A DNA stretch of 64,000 bases, from positions 249,862-313,861 of the forward strand of contig NZ_KQ948765.1 of assembly GCF_001514205.1 (NCBI RefSeq), read 5' to 3'. The stretch's first letter is position 1; each line of letters opens with the position of its first letter. The DNA comes from Streptomyces griseoruber. GTDB lineage: Bacteria > Actinomycetota > Actinomycetes > Streptomycetales > Streptomycetaceae. Of this stretch, positions 42,379 through 51,651 are shown piece by piece. The position numbers and the translations under genes are program-made. Under the pieces are notes generated by a model. That model made no database searches. It saw nothing but the letters and a program-made list of their open reading frames with translations, and was not told the DNA's origin.

Positions 42379-43287
42379 TCACAGCCCTTCCGGCACGTCC
42401 AGGGCGGCCACCCGCTCCGGGTCGGCCAGGATGTGCAGGGCGACGATCCGGCCGTCGGCGACCGTGATGCCCATGACCGAGCGCACCTCGCCCTCGGGAC
42501 CGTTGAGGATCCCGACCGCGCCGCCCACCAGCGCCAGCCGCCCGGCCGGCGCGAACTGCCGGAAGAGCACGGCCTGTTCGGCCACCGCCTTCGCCCCGTG
42601 CACGATCTTGGAGGCCGCCGCGCCGCGCACCAGCGCCCCGGAGTCGGCCCGCAGCACCACATCGGGGTGGAGGACGGAGACCAGCGCCTCGAAGTCCCCG
42701 GCGCGGGCGGCGGCCAGGAACGCGGAGACCACCTCGCGCTGCCTGCCGAGGTCCGGCTCCGCCGACGGCGTGGCCCCCTGGACCCGGCGGCGGGCCCGGC
42801 TGGCGAGCTGCCGGGTCGCGGCCGGGGTGCGCTCGACGATCGGCGCGATGTCGTCGAACGGCACCGCGAACATGTCGTGCAGCACGAACGCGAGCCGCTC
42901 GTCGGGCTCCAGGGTCTCCAGCACGATCAGCAGGGCGAGCCCCACCGCGTCGGCCTGGAGCACCTCCTGCTCGGGGTCGGTCCGGGACAGGGGCGCGATC
43001 ACCGGATCGGGGACGAAGGCGGCGTACCCCTCGTACCCCTCGTCCATCGGCAGTTCACGGCGGGCGGTGCGCGAGCGGAGCAGGTCCAGACAGACCCGGC
43101 CGGTCACGGTGGTCAGCCAGCCGCCCAGGTTGCGCACCTCGTCGACGTCGCTGCGGCCGAGTCTCAGCCAGGTCTCCTGCACGGCGTCCTCGGCCTCGGC
43201 GAGCGAGCCGAGCATCCGGTAGGCCACGGCCTTGAGATGGGCGCGGTACTCCTCGAAGCGTTGCGCGAGTACGTCGGTGTCGGTCAT
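42379..43287 (-). CDS. ECF41/SigJ-type sigma factor with SnoaL-like tail
   Basis: 302 residues. Sigma region 2 (YRAHLKAVAYRMLGSLAEAEDAVQETWLRL) and region 4 (VLETLEPDERLAFVLHDMFAVPFDDIAPIVERTPAATRQLASRARRRV) are followed by a SnoaL-like domain (about 180-300) that regulates the sigma in cis, as in ECF41. ECF41 genes usually adjoin a carboxymuconolactone decarboxylase, oxidoreductase or epimerase; none is next to it, so its target is unclear. No anti-sigma gene is present. Start ATG 43287; GTG/ATG 43290 is the alternative. Confidence 0.92.
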   Translation of the reverse strand: MTDTDVLAQRFEEYRAHLKAVAYRMLGSLAEAEDAVQETWLRLGRSDVDEVRNLGGWLTTVTGRVCLDLLRSRTARRELPMDEGYEGYAAFVPDPVIAPLSRTDPEQEVLQADAVGLALLIVLETLEPDERLAFVLHDMFAVPFDDIAPIVERTPAATRQLASRARRRVQGATPSAEPDLGRQREVVSAFLAAARAGDFEALVSVLHPDVVLRADSGALVRGAAASKIVHGAKAVAEQAVLFRQFAPAGRLALVGGAVGILNGPEGEVRSVMGITVADGRIVALHILADPERVAALDVPEGL

Positions 43288-43330
43288 CACGCCACTCCCC
43301 CTCGGGCGTCGGTGTCCCTCGCCGTCGAAC

Positions 43331-43370
43331 GGCGTCGATCGGCGTCTATCGGCGTCTATCGGCGTCTATC
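43331..43370. repeat. Tandem 10-bp repeat, four units
   Basis: GGCGTCTATC is repeated three times perfectly (43341-43370) after one variant GGCGTCGATC. It begins at the end of the PIG-L gene and contains its TAG stop plus two more in-line copies of it, and lies 40 bases upstream of the sigma-factor start, so it may also sit in that promoter region. Confidence 0.75.
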
Positions 43371-44109
43371 GTTGGAAGAGCTCGAAGGCGACCGCCGGCC
43401 GGCCGCCGAAGCGCTCCCCGACGGAGTGCGCCACCCCGGTCAGGAAGCCGCGCACATACGTCTCCGGGTCCTCGTCGGTGAGGGCCTCGATATAGGCGCG
43501 GTGTTCGAGCAGCGAGCCCACCGCCCGCTCCAGGCCCGCCGAGGCGTCCACGGCGTGGGTGGGCGTGGCGGATCCGGCGACCGCGACCCAGCGCACGCCG
43601 TTCCAGGGCTGGAGGCCCTGTTCGGCCAGTTCGGGGAAGATCCAGCGGTTGCCGGCGTCCCCGGCGGCGTCGAGCGTGGCCCGGCCCACCGCGACATGGT
43701 CGGGGGTGTTCCAGGCGACGCCGCCCCAGGTGTCGCGGTGGTTGAGGGTGATGACCAGTTCCGGGCGGTGTCTGCGGATCGCGGCGGCGATGTCGCGGCG
43801 CAGGGCCGGACCGTACTCGATCACCCCGTCGTGGTGGTCGAGGAACTCCACCGCGGTGACGCCCACGACGGCCGCGCTCGCCCGCTGCTCCCGCTCCCGC
43901 AACGGGCCGCACTCGGCGGGCGCGATGGTGTCGATGCCCGCCTCGCCGCGGGTCGCCAGGACATAGGCGATCTCGCGGCCGGCGTCGGTCCAGCCGGCGA
44001 CGGCCGCGGAACAGCCGTACTCCAGGTCGTCCGGGTGTGCCACGACGGCCAGGGCCCGTCGCCAGTCCTCGGGCATGGGCTGGAGCTGAGGGATCGCCGG
44101 CACGGTCAT
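43366..44109 (-). CDS. PIG-L (LmbE-like) zinc deacetylase
   Basis: 247 residues. The zinc motif AHPDDLEYG near residue 25 and the distal TPDHVAVG give the His/Asp/His set; TRGEAGID and FLDHHDGVIEY are family marks. Relatives deacetylate GlcNAc conjugates such as those in mycothiol metabolism, but this is not clearly MshB or Mca, since the C-terminal end differs. Substrate unknown. It reads into the sigma-factor gene with an 80-base gap. Confidence 0.9.
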   Translation of the reverse strand: MTVPAIPQLQPMPEDWRRALAVVAHPDDLEYGCSAAVAGWTDAGREIAYVLATRGEAGIDTIAPAECGPLREREQRASAAVVGVTAVEFLDHHDGVIEYGPALRRDIAAAIRRHRPELVITLNHRDTWGGVAWNTPDHVAVGRATLDAAGDAGNRWIFPELAEQGLQPWNGVRWVAVAGSATPTHAVDASAGLERAVGSLLEHRAYIEALTDEDPETYVRGFLTGVAHSVGERFGGRPAVAFELFQR

Positions 44110-44137
44110 GCCCGAAGACTAATCGGTGACACCGACA

Positions 44138-45439
44138 TCACGCTTCGTCACGGACGAGGGCGAGCAGCCGGTCCAGGACGCGGGGGCCGCCGGCCCGGAC
44201 GCCGTCGTGCTCGAACTCGTCGGTGACCCAGGTGCGCAGGCCCCGGATGGCGCGGGCGGTGCGCAGGGAGTGGGCGGTGTCGACGTAGAGGTCGTCGTGG
44301 TAGATCGCGGCCGCCACCGGGACCTCGTTGGCGGCGAGGCGGGCGGGGTCGTACAGGGGCGTCCAGTCGGTGCGGGCGGCGAGGAGTTCGGCGGTCTCGC
44401 GCAGGGGGCGCAGCGCGGGGTCGGTGTCGAACATCCAGGGGTGGATCGTTTCGCCGGTGAGCAGCAGCGGTCCGTCGCCGGTGAGCGTCTTCGCGGCGTC
44501 GAACTGCGGGAACTCGGCGCGCACCCGTTCCGCCGACCAGGCGGTGGGGCGGTGGTCCTGGCCGTAGATCGCCTCGTGGACGAGGGCGTAGAGGGGGTGC
44601 CCGGCGAAGGAGAGCTGGTGCTGGAGCTGCTCCTGGAAGGCGTCGGACAGCTCGGGGCCGTGCGGGGTGGGGACGAAGGCGTCCTCGAGGAGGTGGTGCA
44701 GGCGGTGGCTGCCGTCGCCGGTGCCGAGCAGGATGCCGAGGGTCTGGAACGCCTCGACCGTGAGCCGGTGGCCGCCGGGGAGGGTGACCTCGTGCTGGAG
44801 GAGGTGGTCGGCGATCCGGCGGACCCGCTCGACGTCCTGCGGGTAGCGGGCGTAGTGCGCGGCGTTCTTGCGCTCCATGCGCGGGTAGGCGGCGCGGTAG
44901 ACGTCGTCGGCGTGGGCGTCGAGGGCGGGCAGACCGCCGGTGAGCAGGGCGGCGGACAGGCCCTCGGGGGCGAGGGAGAGATAGCTGACCGTGCAGAAGC
45001 CGCCGAAGCTCTGGCCGAGGACGGTCCAGGGGGCGCCGCCGGTGACCTCGCGGCGGACGGCCTCGCAGTCGCGGACGATCGAGTCGGCGCGGAAGTGCGT
45101 GAGGTAGTCGGCCTGGGCCGCGGGGCCGCCGCGCAGCGGGAGGGTCTGGCGGTTGGCGGGCGTGGAGGCGCCGGTGCCGCGCTGGTCCAGCAGGAGGACG
45201 CGGTACTCCTTCAGGGCGCGGCCGAGCCAGGCCGGTCTGCCGACGAACCGGTTGGCGCCGAAGCCGGGGCCGCCCTGGAGATAGAGCAGCCAGGGCAGGT
45301 CCTGGCCGGCCTTCTCGCTCGCGACGACCTCACGGGCGTACAGCTCGATCGTCTCCCCGGCCGGGTCGGCGTGGTCGAGGGGGACGGTGAAACGGCGGTC
45401 GGTGAGTACGACGCCGGGCTGGCGGTAGCTGAGGGACAA
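44138..45439 (-). CDS. Alpha/beta hydrolase, proline iminopeptidase-like
   Basis: 433 residues. YLQGGPGFGANR holds the oxyanion hole, LLLDQRGTGAST follows, and the nucleophile elbow is GQSFGG; the acid is probably in FDTDPALRPLRE and the final His in VTDEFEHDGVR. The size and lid match the S33 prolyl aminopeptidases (PAP2 type). I start at TTG 45439 because AGGAGA lies seven bases upstream and the first residues LSLSYRQPGVVL fit the family; no ATG or GTG is near. Confidence 0.88.
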   Translation of the reverse strand: MSLSYRQPGVVLTDRRFTVPLDHADPAGETIELYAREVVASEKAGQDLPWLLYLQGGPGFGANRFVGRPAWLGRALKEYRVLLLDQRGTGASTPANRQTLPLRGGPAAQADYLTHFRADSIVRDCEAVRREVTGGAPWTVLGQSFGGFCTVSYLSLAPEGLSAALLTGGLPALDAHADDVYRAAYPRMERKNAAHYARYPQDVERVRRIADHLLQHEVTLPGGHRLTVEAFQTLGILLGTGDGSHRLHHLLEDAFVPTPHGPELSDAFQEQLQHQLSFAGHPLYALVHEAIYGQDHRPTAWSAERVRAEFPQFDAAKTLTGDGPLLLTGETIHPWMFDTDPALRPLRETAELLAARTDWTPLYDPARLAANEVPVAAAIYHDDLYVDTAHSLRTARAIRGLRTWVTDEFEHDGVRAGGPRVLDRLLALVRDEA

Positions 45440-45543
45440 CAGGGGTCTCCTGGGACGCTCGGTGTACGGGCCGCGTCCCAGTTCAGCACATGTCCGGGCG
45501 GGCGTGGAGCCCGGGGGATCATGAACGGCTACTGAACGGCGGC

Positions 45544-46566
45544 TCAGCGGGCGGAAAGGCTGGAACGCCGCACCACCAGCTCGGGCTGGAGCACGACCCT
45601 GCGGTGCTCGTGCCGTCTGCCGCTGCCCTCCTCGGTTTCCTCCAGCAACATCTCGGCGGCCAGGGCGCCCATGGTGACGGCGGGCTGGCGGACCGAGGTG
45701 AGCGGGACGGCGGCCGCGGCGGCGAACTCGATGTCGTCGTAGCCGACGATGGCGAGGTCGTCGGGGACCCCGACGCCGGCCGCGTACATGGCCTGGAGCA
45801 CGCCGAGGGCGAGCAGGTCGTTGGCGCAGAACACGGCGGTGGGGCGGTCGGCGAGGCCGAGCAGCCGGGCGCCCGCGTCGCGTCCGGCGGCCACGTCGAG
45901 CCGCTCGGTGGGCAGCTCGCGCAGGCGGTCGGGGCCGAGGCCGGCCTCGGCGAGCGCGTTCAGGGCGCCGGTGCGGCGGTCGCGGACCTGGTTGAAGCCG
46001 GGCGGGCCGCTGACGTACGCGAGGGAGCGGTGCCCGGCGTCTATGAGATGCCGGACGGCGAGCGCGCCGCCCGCGACGTCGTCCACGGACACCGAGCACT
46101 CGGTGGTGCCCTCGGAGACCCGGTCGACCAGGACGAACGGGATGCCGTGGCGGCGGAAGGACTCGATGTTGCGGCCGGTCGCGTCGGCGGGGGTGAGCAG
46201 CACGCCCCGCACCCGCTGTTCGGCGAAGAGCGAGAGGTACTCGGCCTCCTCGCCGACGCTCTCGGCGCTGTTGCAGACCATCACTCCGAGCCCGGCGTCG
46301 CGGGCGGCCCGCTCGGCGCCGCGCGCGACGTCCACGAAGAACGGGTTGCCCATGTCGAGGACGAGCAGCCCCATGATCCGGCTGCGCCCGGCCCGCAGCT
46401 GGCGCGCGGACTCGCTGCGGACATAGCCGAGCCGGTCGATCGCGGACAGCACTCGGGCCCGGGTCTCCGTGGCGACGGTGTCCGGGCGGTTGATGACGTT
46501 GGAGACCGTGCCGACGGAGACTCCGGCGGCACGGGCGACGTCCTTGATTCCCACCGGCTGGGCCAT
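45544..46566 (-). CDS. LacI-family regulator, probable rhamnose repressor
   Basis: 340 residues. The LacI headpiece IKDVARAAGVSVGTVSNVINRPDTVATETRARV is canonical, with the hinge LRAGRSRIMGLLVLD and a periplasmic-binding-like sensor (NPFFVDVARGAERAARDAG; VFCANDLLALGVLQ; GYDDIEFAAAA). It follows the rhamnose transport genes on the same strand, 79 bases after the BNR-4 gene. Three LacI-type palindromes sit in the divergent rhamnose promoter region at 53.2-53.4 kb, so it is the likely sensor of L-rhamnose or rhamnulose(-1-phosphate); this assignment is by context. Confidence 0.88.
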   Translation of the reverse strand: MAQPVGIKDVARAAGVSVGTVSNVINRPDTVATETRARVLSAIDRLGYVRSESARQLRAGRSRIMGLLVLDMGNPFFVDVARGAERAARDAGLGVMVCNSAESVGEEAEYLSLFAEQRVRGVLLTPADATGRNIESFRRHGIPFVLVDRVSEGTTECSVSVDDVAGGALAVRHLIDAGHRSLAYVSGPPGFNQVRDRRTGALNALAEAGLGPDRLRELPTERLDVAAGRDAGARLLGLADRPTAVFCANDLLALGVLQAMYAAGVGVPDDLAIVGYDDIEFAAAAAVPLTSVRQPAVTMGALAAEMLLEETEEGSGRRHEHRRVVLQPELVVRRSSLSAR

Positions 46567-46645
46567 CAGGCGGGGACCTCCAGGTGAACGGGGTACGGCG
46601 GGACGGGCTTCACATTACCGTCACGCCGTCCCCTGGCCGTTCTTG

Positions 46646-48070
46646 TCATGCGGGCAGTGCGAAGTCGATGACGTGGAGCGCCGAGGGGGTCGTCCCGCTC
46701 GACTTCTCCTGGTACATGAACGACAGCGTGTTGTCGGCCTTGACGCGCGCTTCGTCGAGGACGACCTCGCCGAAGGCGTTCAGTCCGCTGCCGTCGAAGA
46801 GCACGGTCCAGTCGGTGTATCCGGAGGACTTCGAGGCACCGGCGATCCGCCCGAAGGGGAAGATCGCGTAGGCGTTGTCGTACGCGTCCAGGATCAGCTT
46901 GGTGCGCTGGCTGGAGCCGAGGACGACGGGGATCTCCGTCTTCTGCCAGGTGCCCGAGGAGTTCTTGCGGACGTGGAAGGCGCGGCCGTTGGCGGTGCGG
47001 TCGCTGACGTAGTTGGTGGTGCACTGGCCGAAGCGGCCGGGGACGTAGCTGATGATCGCGTGCGGCAGGCCGGCGGAGTCGGTGGTCTGGCTCTCCTGGT
47101 TCATCAGGGAGTGATCGGGGTTGAGCGAGTCGACGACGAGCCCCGCGTCGGTGACGGCGACCGTGTCCGAGCTGCCGGTGGTGCCCACGAGCGTGCCCGC
47201 GTTGTTGCGCCAGGTCCGGCCGCGGTCGTCGGAGTACACATAGCCGGTGTCGTGGTTGGTGATGCCGCCGCTGCTGCACATGACGGCCGCGGACTGCTCG
47301 CGCCAGGTGAAGAACGAGTGCAGCCGTCCGTTGACGTCGTAGTCGATGCCGTGCAGGTACATGTTGCGGGCGGTGCTGGAGCCGTGCGAGCTGGTGTAGG
47401 TGCCGGTGGAGCTGCTCCACTCCCCGAGCGCGGTCCAGGCCGAACCGTCGTACTCGGCGAGGGCGTTGCGCCCGTTGCCGGAGATCCCGACCCGGTAGCT
47501 CAGCTGGAGCCTGCCCTCCGGCGTGGAGACGAACTGCGGGTAGGTGAACTGCGAGGTGAGCGCGAGCCCGTCGAGGCTGGTCTGCACGGCGCCGAAGACG
47601 GAGGAGGTCCAGGAGGTGGAGGCCGGGCTGTCCAGGAGCCCGGCGACGGACTTCACGTAGAAGAAGCCGTCGCTGTGGGAGTCCATGTTGAGGTGGAGGC
47701 GGCCGTCGACCTTGGAGACGCCCATGGAGATGACGTTGTGGGAGTCGCTGTACTTGAGGACGTGCGACAGGGTGACCGTGGACCACGTGGTGCCGCCGAG
47801 GACGCGGCGGGCGACGACCGCGTTGCCGGTGGAGGTGTACCAGGCGGCGTACTGGTAGCCCTTGTAGGTCAACAGGCCGTTCTTCTGGAAGGAGTTGTTG
47901 TTGACCAGGCCGTCGTAGGACACGAAGAACAGGGCGGTGGCGTCCAGTTGCGTGGTGCCGTTGGCGGTCACGGACGGACCGGGGTCGGCGGCGCGGGCGG
48001 TGCCGGCGGCGAGGACGGGGCTCGCCGCGGCACTGAGGAGGGCGCCGGCCAACAGGGTGCGTCGTCTCAT
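46646..48070 (-). CDS. Secreted BNR-4 propeller enzyme, probable rhamnose-releasing lyase or rhamnosidase
   Basis: 474 residues. A Tat/Sec-like signal (MRRRTLLAGALLSAAASPVLAAGTARA, residues 1-28) is followed by a seven-bladed propeller of the BNR-4 type: NGLLTYKGYQYAAWYTSTGNAVVARR, SDSHNVISMGVSKVDGRLHLNMDSHS, TYPQFVSTPEGRLQLSYR, ARNMYLHGIDYDVNGRLHSFFTWRE and SLNPDHSLMNQESQTTDSAGLPHAI. BNR-4 enzymes include ulvan lyases and L-rhamnose-alpha-1,4-glucuronate lyases/rhamnosidases (PL24/25/42, GH145). Its place inside the rhamnose operon favours one that frees L-rhamnose from plant or algal glycans outside the cell. Confidence 0.82.
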   Translation of the reverse strand: MRRRTLLAGALLSAAASPVLAAGTARAADPGPSVTANGTTQLDATALFFVSYDGLVNNNSFQKNGLLTYKGYQYAAWYTSTGNAVVARRVLGGTTWSTVTLSHVLKYSDSHNVISMGVSKVDGRLHLNMDSHSDGFFYVKSVAGLLDSPASTSWTSSVFGAVQTSLDGLALTSQFTYPQFVSTPEGRLQLSYRVGISGNGRNALAEYDGSAWTALGEWSSSTGTYTSSHGSSTARNMYLHGIDYDVNGRLHSFFTWREQSAAVMCSSGGITNHDTGYVYSDDRGRTWRNNAGTLVGTTGSSDTVAVTDAGLVVDSLNPDHSLMNQESQTTDSAGLPHAIISYVPGRFGQCTTNYVSDRTANGRAFHVRKNSSGTWQKTEIPVVLGSSQRTKLILDAYDNAYAIFPFGRIAGASKSSGYTDWTVLFDGSGLNAFGEVVLDEARVKADNTLSFMYQEKSSGTTPSALHVIDFALPA

Positions 48071-48114
48071 CTCGGGGGACTCCGTTGTCGTACGAGAGGG
48101 GCTACGGGGTGGTG

Positions 48115-48435
48115 TCAGGCGAGGTGGAACACTTCGGTGAGGGGCTTCATGGCCTCGTCGGGCCGGGCGCCGTCCAGGGACTCGAAGAACGGTGCCATCT
48201 CGGCCTGCCAGCGGGCGTTGACCTCGGCGGCCTCCATCCCGGCCTGGGCGGCCGCGAAGTCCTCGGTCTCCAGGTAGCCGACGAGCAGGCCGTCGTCTCT
48301 GAGGAACAGGGAGTAGTTGTGCCACCCGGTGGCCGAGAGAGCTTCGAGCATCTCCGGCCACACGGCGGCATGCCGTTCGCGGTACTCGGCGAGTCGGTCC
48401 TCACGGACCTTGAGCAGGAAACAGACGCGCTGCAT
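48115..48435 (-). CDS. rhaM: L-rhamnose mutarotase
   Basis: 106 residues: MQRVCFLLKVREDRLAEYRERHAAVWPEMLEAL is the signature opening, with the catalytic His in RERHAAVWPE; the DDGLLVGYLE strand and WQAEMAPFFE follow, as in RhaM/RhaU. It interconverts alpha and beta L-rhamnose so that the isomerase gets its preferred anomer. It is in the leftward transport operon between the binding protein and the BNR-4 gene. Confidence 0.95.
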   Translation of the reverse strand: MQRVCFLLKVREDRLAEYRERHAAVWPEMLEALSATGWHNYSLFLRDDGLLVGYLETEDFAAAQAGMEAAEVNARWQAEMAPFFESLDGARPDEAMKPLTEVFHLA

Positions 48436-48477
48436 GGACGTACCGCTCCCGGTGGGTGGGGGGATGGGGCGTGGGGG

Positions 48478-49560
48478 TCAGAAGTTGAACTGGTCGATGT
48501 TCTTGGCGTCGAACACGGTCGGCTTGCCGAGGCTGATCACCCCGTCCTTGCCGATGGTGTACGACGTCCCGCCGGCCGTGAAGGTCTCGCCCTCCTTGCC
48601 GGTGATCTGGCCGGAGACCAGCGCCACGGCGGTCTGTGCGGCGAGGGCGCCGAGCTTGGCCGGGTCCCACAGCTCGAAGCCGTCGACGGTGCCGTTCTTG
48701 ACGTACTTGCGCATGTCGTTGGGGGTGCCGAGGCCGGTCAGCTTGACCTTGCCCTTGTACTTCGAGCCCGAGAGGTACTGGGCGGCCGCCTTGATGCCGA
48801 CGGTGGTCGGGGAGATGATCCCCTTCAGGTTCGGGTACTCCTGGAGCAGGCCCTGGGTCTGCTGGAAGGACTGCTGGGCGTCGTCGTTGCCGTACGCGAC
48901 CTTGACGAGCTTGATGTCCTTGTACTTGGCGTCCTTGAGTTCGTCCTTCATGAACTCGATCCAGGTGTTCTGGTTGGTCGCGGTCTGCGCGGCGGACAGG
49001 ATCGCGATCTCGCCCTTGTAGCCGATCTGCTCGGCGAGCAGCTGCACCTCGGTGCGGCCGAGGTCCTCGGCGGAGGCCTGCGAGACGAAGGCGTTGCGGC
49101 ACTCGGGGTTGGTGTCGGAGTCGTAGGTGACGACCTTGATCTTGTTGCTCATGGCCTGCTTGAGCGCGGTGCACAGGGCACCCGGGTCCTGCGCCGACAC
49201 GGCGATCCCGTCGACCTGCTGCTGGGTGAGGGTGTTGACGTACGACACCTGCCCGGAGGTGTCGGTCGCGCTGGACGGACCGACCTCCTTGTAGCTGGAG
49301 CCCAGCTCCTTCAGCGCGGCCTCGCCGCCCTTGTCGGCGGAGGTGAAGTACGGGTTGTTGACCTGCTTCGGCAGGAAGCCGACGGTCAGGCCCTTCTTGG
49401 TGGCCGCGTTCGGGTCGGCCTTGCCGGCGGAGGCGGCCGAGCCGGTGCTCTCGTTCTTCACGTCCTCCTTGGTGGTGCCGCCGCAGGCGGTGGCGGCGAG
49501 GGCGAGGGAGGAGACGGCGGCGAGGGCCGCGCAGGCACGACGGAGGGATGACTTGCGCAT
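48478..49560 (-). CDS. rhaS: Rhamnose ABC transporter substrate-binding lipoprotein
   Basis: 360 residues. The lipoprotein signal ends at LALAATACGG (Cys about 26). The mature part is a type-1 periplasmic-binding fold of the ribose/rhamnose cluster: TVGFLPKQVNNPYF, DGIAVSAQDPGALCTALKQA, VVTYDSDTNPECRNAFVSQAS, GEIAILSAAQTATNQN and GFELWDPAKLG, the same type as the RhaS protein of Rhizobium-style rhamnose uptake. It delivers L-rhamnose to the permeases encoded upstream. Confidence 0.94.
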   Translation of the reverse strand: MRKSSLRRACAALAAVSSLALAATACGGTTKEDVKNESTGSAASAGKADPNAATKKGLTVGFLPKQVNNPYFTSADKGGEAALKELGSSYKEVGPSSATDTSGQVSYVNTLTQQQVDGIAVSAQDPGALCTALKQAMSNKIKVVTYDSDTNPECRNAFVSQASAEDLGRTEVQLLAEQIGYKGEIAILSAAQTATNQNTWIEFMKDELKDAKYKDIKLVKVAYGNDDAQQSFQQTQGLLQEYPNLKGIISPTTVGIKAAAQYLSGSKYKGKVKLTGLGTPNDMRKYVKNGTVDGFELWDPAKLGALAAQTAVALVSGQITGKEGETFTAGGTSYTIGKDGVISLGKPTVFDAKNIDQFNF

Positions 49561-49595
49561 GGTGGTGTGGGTCCTTCTACGAGGAGGGCTGTTTC

Positions 49596-50588
49596 TCAGG
49601 CCGTCGAGGTCGAGGCGGCGGATCTACGGCCTGCCCTCGCGACGGAGATCTGGCGTGCGACCCGGGGGCCGAGCACGGAGACGACGAGCAGGACGCCGGT
49701 GACGACGATCTGCGACTGTGCGGACACGTCCTGGAGGCTCATCACGTTCTGCGCCGCGCCGAGCAGGAAGACTCCCGCGATCGCGCCGCCGAGCGTGCCC
49801 TTGCCGCCGTCGAAGTCGATGCCGCCCAGGAGGACGGACGCGATGACGGAGAGTTCGAGGCCGGTGGCGTTGTCGTAGCGGGCGCTGGCGTAGTGCAGGG
49901 CCCAGAAGACGCCGGTGAGGGAGGCCATCAGGCCGGTCACGGTGAACAGGATCAGCTTCTGCCGCTTGACGCGGATGCCGGCGAACCGGGCGGCCTCCTC
50001 ACTGGCGCCGATCGCGAACAGCGAGCGCCCGAACGGCGTGGCGTGCAGGACCACGAAGGCGATGGCGAGGAGCACGACGAAGGGCAGGAAGGCCTGCGGG
50101 AGGAAGCTGTCCCCGATCCGGCCGGCCGCGAAGTCCAGGTACTGGGTGGGGAAGTCGGTGACCGCGTCGGAGCCGAGCACGATCTGCGCGATGCCCCGGT
50201 AGGCGGCCAGGGTGCCGATGGTGACGGCCAGGGACGGCAGCCCGAGCCGGGTGACGAGCAGGCCGTTGACGAGCCCGCAGACGACACCGAGCAGCAGGCA
50301 GATGGGGATGATCGCCTCGATCGTCAGGCCCTGGTTCCACAGGGCGCCCATCACCGCGCCGGACAGGCCGGCCGTGGAGGCGACGGACAGGTCGATCTCC
50401 CCGGAGACCACCAGCAGGGTCATCGGCAGGGCGACCAGCGCGACGGGGAGGGTGTTGCCGATCAGGAACGACAGGTTCAGCGCGTTGCCGAAGCCGTCCA
50501 CGGAGGTGAAGGAGAACAGCAGCAGGACGATCAGGAGGGCGCCGACGACAGTGTCCCAGCGGATCGCCCGGTTGAGGGACTCAGGCAC
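49596..50588 (-). CDS. rhaQ: Rhamnose ABC transporter permease 2
   Basis: 330 residues, eight to ten helices of the RbsC/BPD_transp_2 family: LPMTLLVVSGEIDLSVASTAGLSGAVMG, the coupling-like TIGTLAAYRGIAQIVLGSDA and FGRSLFAIGASEEAARFAGIRV with EAA-type loop. It starts at GTG 50588, eight bases inside the previous gene, so the two permeases are translationally coupled. With its partner it forms the heteromeric channel of the rhamnose importer. P/Q naming is by order only. Confidence 0.92.
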   Translation of the reverse strand: MPESLNRAIRWDTVVGALLIVLLLFSFTSVDGFGNALNLSFLIGNTLPVALVALPMTLLVVSGEIDLSVASTAGLSGAVMGALWNQGLTIEAIIPICLLLGVVCGLVNGLLVTRLGLPSLAVTIGTLAAYRGIAQIVLGSDAVTDFPTQYLDFAAGRIGDSFLPQAFLPFVVLLAIAFVVLHATPFGRSLFAIGASEEAARFAGIRVKRQKLILFTVTGLMASLTGVFWALHYASARYDNATGLELSVIASVLLGGIDFDGGKGTLGGAIAGVFLLGAAQNVMSLQDVSAQSQIVVTGVLLVVSVLGPRVARQISVARAGRRSAASTSTA

Positions 50589-51651
50589 GAGCCTCCCCCT
50601 TCTCTACGGCCGGCTTGGCGGACGCCGACTTCTTCTTCAGGGCGGTCGCCACCCGCAGGCCCACGATCCGGTCCACGGCGATCGCGAGGAGGAGCAGGAC
50701 GCCGTTGATGGCGAGCACCCACACCGAGCTGACGCCGAGGGCGGGCAGGGCGCTGTTGATGGAGGTCAGCAGCAGCGCGCCGAGGGCGGCGCCGTAGACG
50801 CTGCCGGAGCCGCCGGTGAAGACGACACCGCCGACCACGACCGCGCTGACGACGGTCATCTCGTAGCCGTTGCCCGTGCTGGAGTCGACGTTGCCGAACC
50901 GGGCCAGGTACATCGCGCCGGCGAGTCCGGCGAGTCCGCCGCAGAAGGTGTACGCGGCGAGGATCCGCTTGCGCACGGGGATGCCGGCGAGGCGGGCGGC
51001 CTCCGGGTTGGAGCCGAGGGCGTACAGCTCCCGGCCGCTGCCGAAGTGCTTGAGGTAGTACGCCGTGGCGATCAGCACCGCCAGGGCGATGAGCGCGAGG
51101 TACGGCACGGCGGAGAGGCCGCCGGAGCCGAAGTCGACGAAGCCGCCGGGCAGGTCGGCCGCGGTGATCTGCCGGGAGCCGACCCAGATGGAGTCGATGC
51201 CGCGGATGATGTACAGCGTGCCGAGGGTGACGACGAGGGCGGGCACCTGGCCGAGGCTGACCAGCAGGCCGTTCAGCAGCCCGAAGCCGACGCCGAGCAG
51301 GACGGCCAGGACGATCGCGATCACCGGGTTGCCGCCGCCGTGCAGATAGGTGCCGGCGGCGAAGGCGCTGATGCCGAGGGTGGAGCCGACCGACAGGTCG
51401 ACGTTCCTCGTGATCACCACCAGGGACTGGCCGGTGGCGACCAGCACCAGGATGGTCGCGTTCAGCAGCAGGTCCTTGATGCCCTGCTCGGAGAGGAACT
51501 CGCTGTTGCCGGCCTGGGTGACGGCGATCATCACCAGGAAGACGGCCAGGATGGCGAGTTCGCGCATCTTGAAGACGCGGTCGACGAGCCGGGTGCCGCT
51601 GGACTGGGGCGCCTCGGCGAGGGGGGCCTGTTCAGGAGTGGCGACCGTCAT
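50581..51651 (-). CDS. rhaP: Rhamnose ABC transporter permease 1
   Basis: 356 residues of the same RbsC family: [56 protein letters not shown] and [24 protein letters not shown]. Start ATG 51651 overlaps the ATPase stop by four bases (ATGA), and its own stop lies inside the start of the second permease. A Lys-rich C-terminal tail is cytoplasmic. Heteromeric permease pairs are the rule in rhamnose importers of the RhaTPQS kind. Confidence 0.93.
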   Translation of the reverse strand: MTVATPEQAPLAEAPQSSGTRLVDRVFKMRELAILAVFLVMIAVTQAGNSEFLSEQGIKDLLLNATILVLVATGQSLVVITRNVDLSVGSTLGISAFAAGTYLHGGGNPVIAIVLAVLLGVGFGLLNGLLVSLGQVPALVVTLGTLYIIRGIDSIWVGSRQITAADLPGGFVDFGSGGLSAVPYLALIALAVLIATAYYLKHFGSGRELYALGSNPEAARLAGIPVRKRILAAYTFCGGLAGLAGAMYLARFGNVDSSTGNGYEMTVVSAVVVGGVVFTGGSGSVYGAALGALLLTSINSALPALGVSSVWVLAINGVLLLLAIAVDRIVGLRVATALKKKSASAKPAVEKGEARA

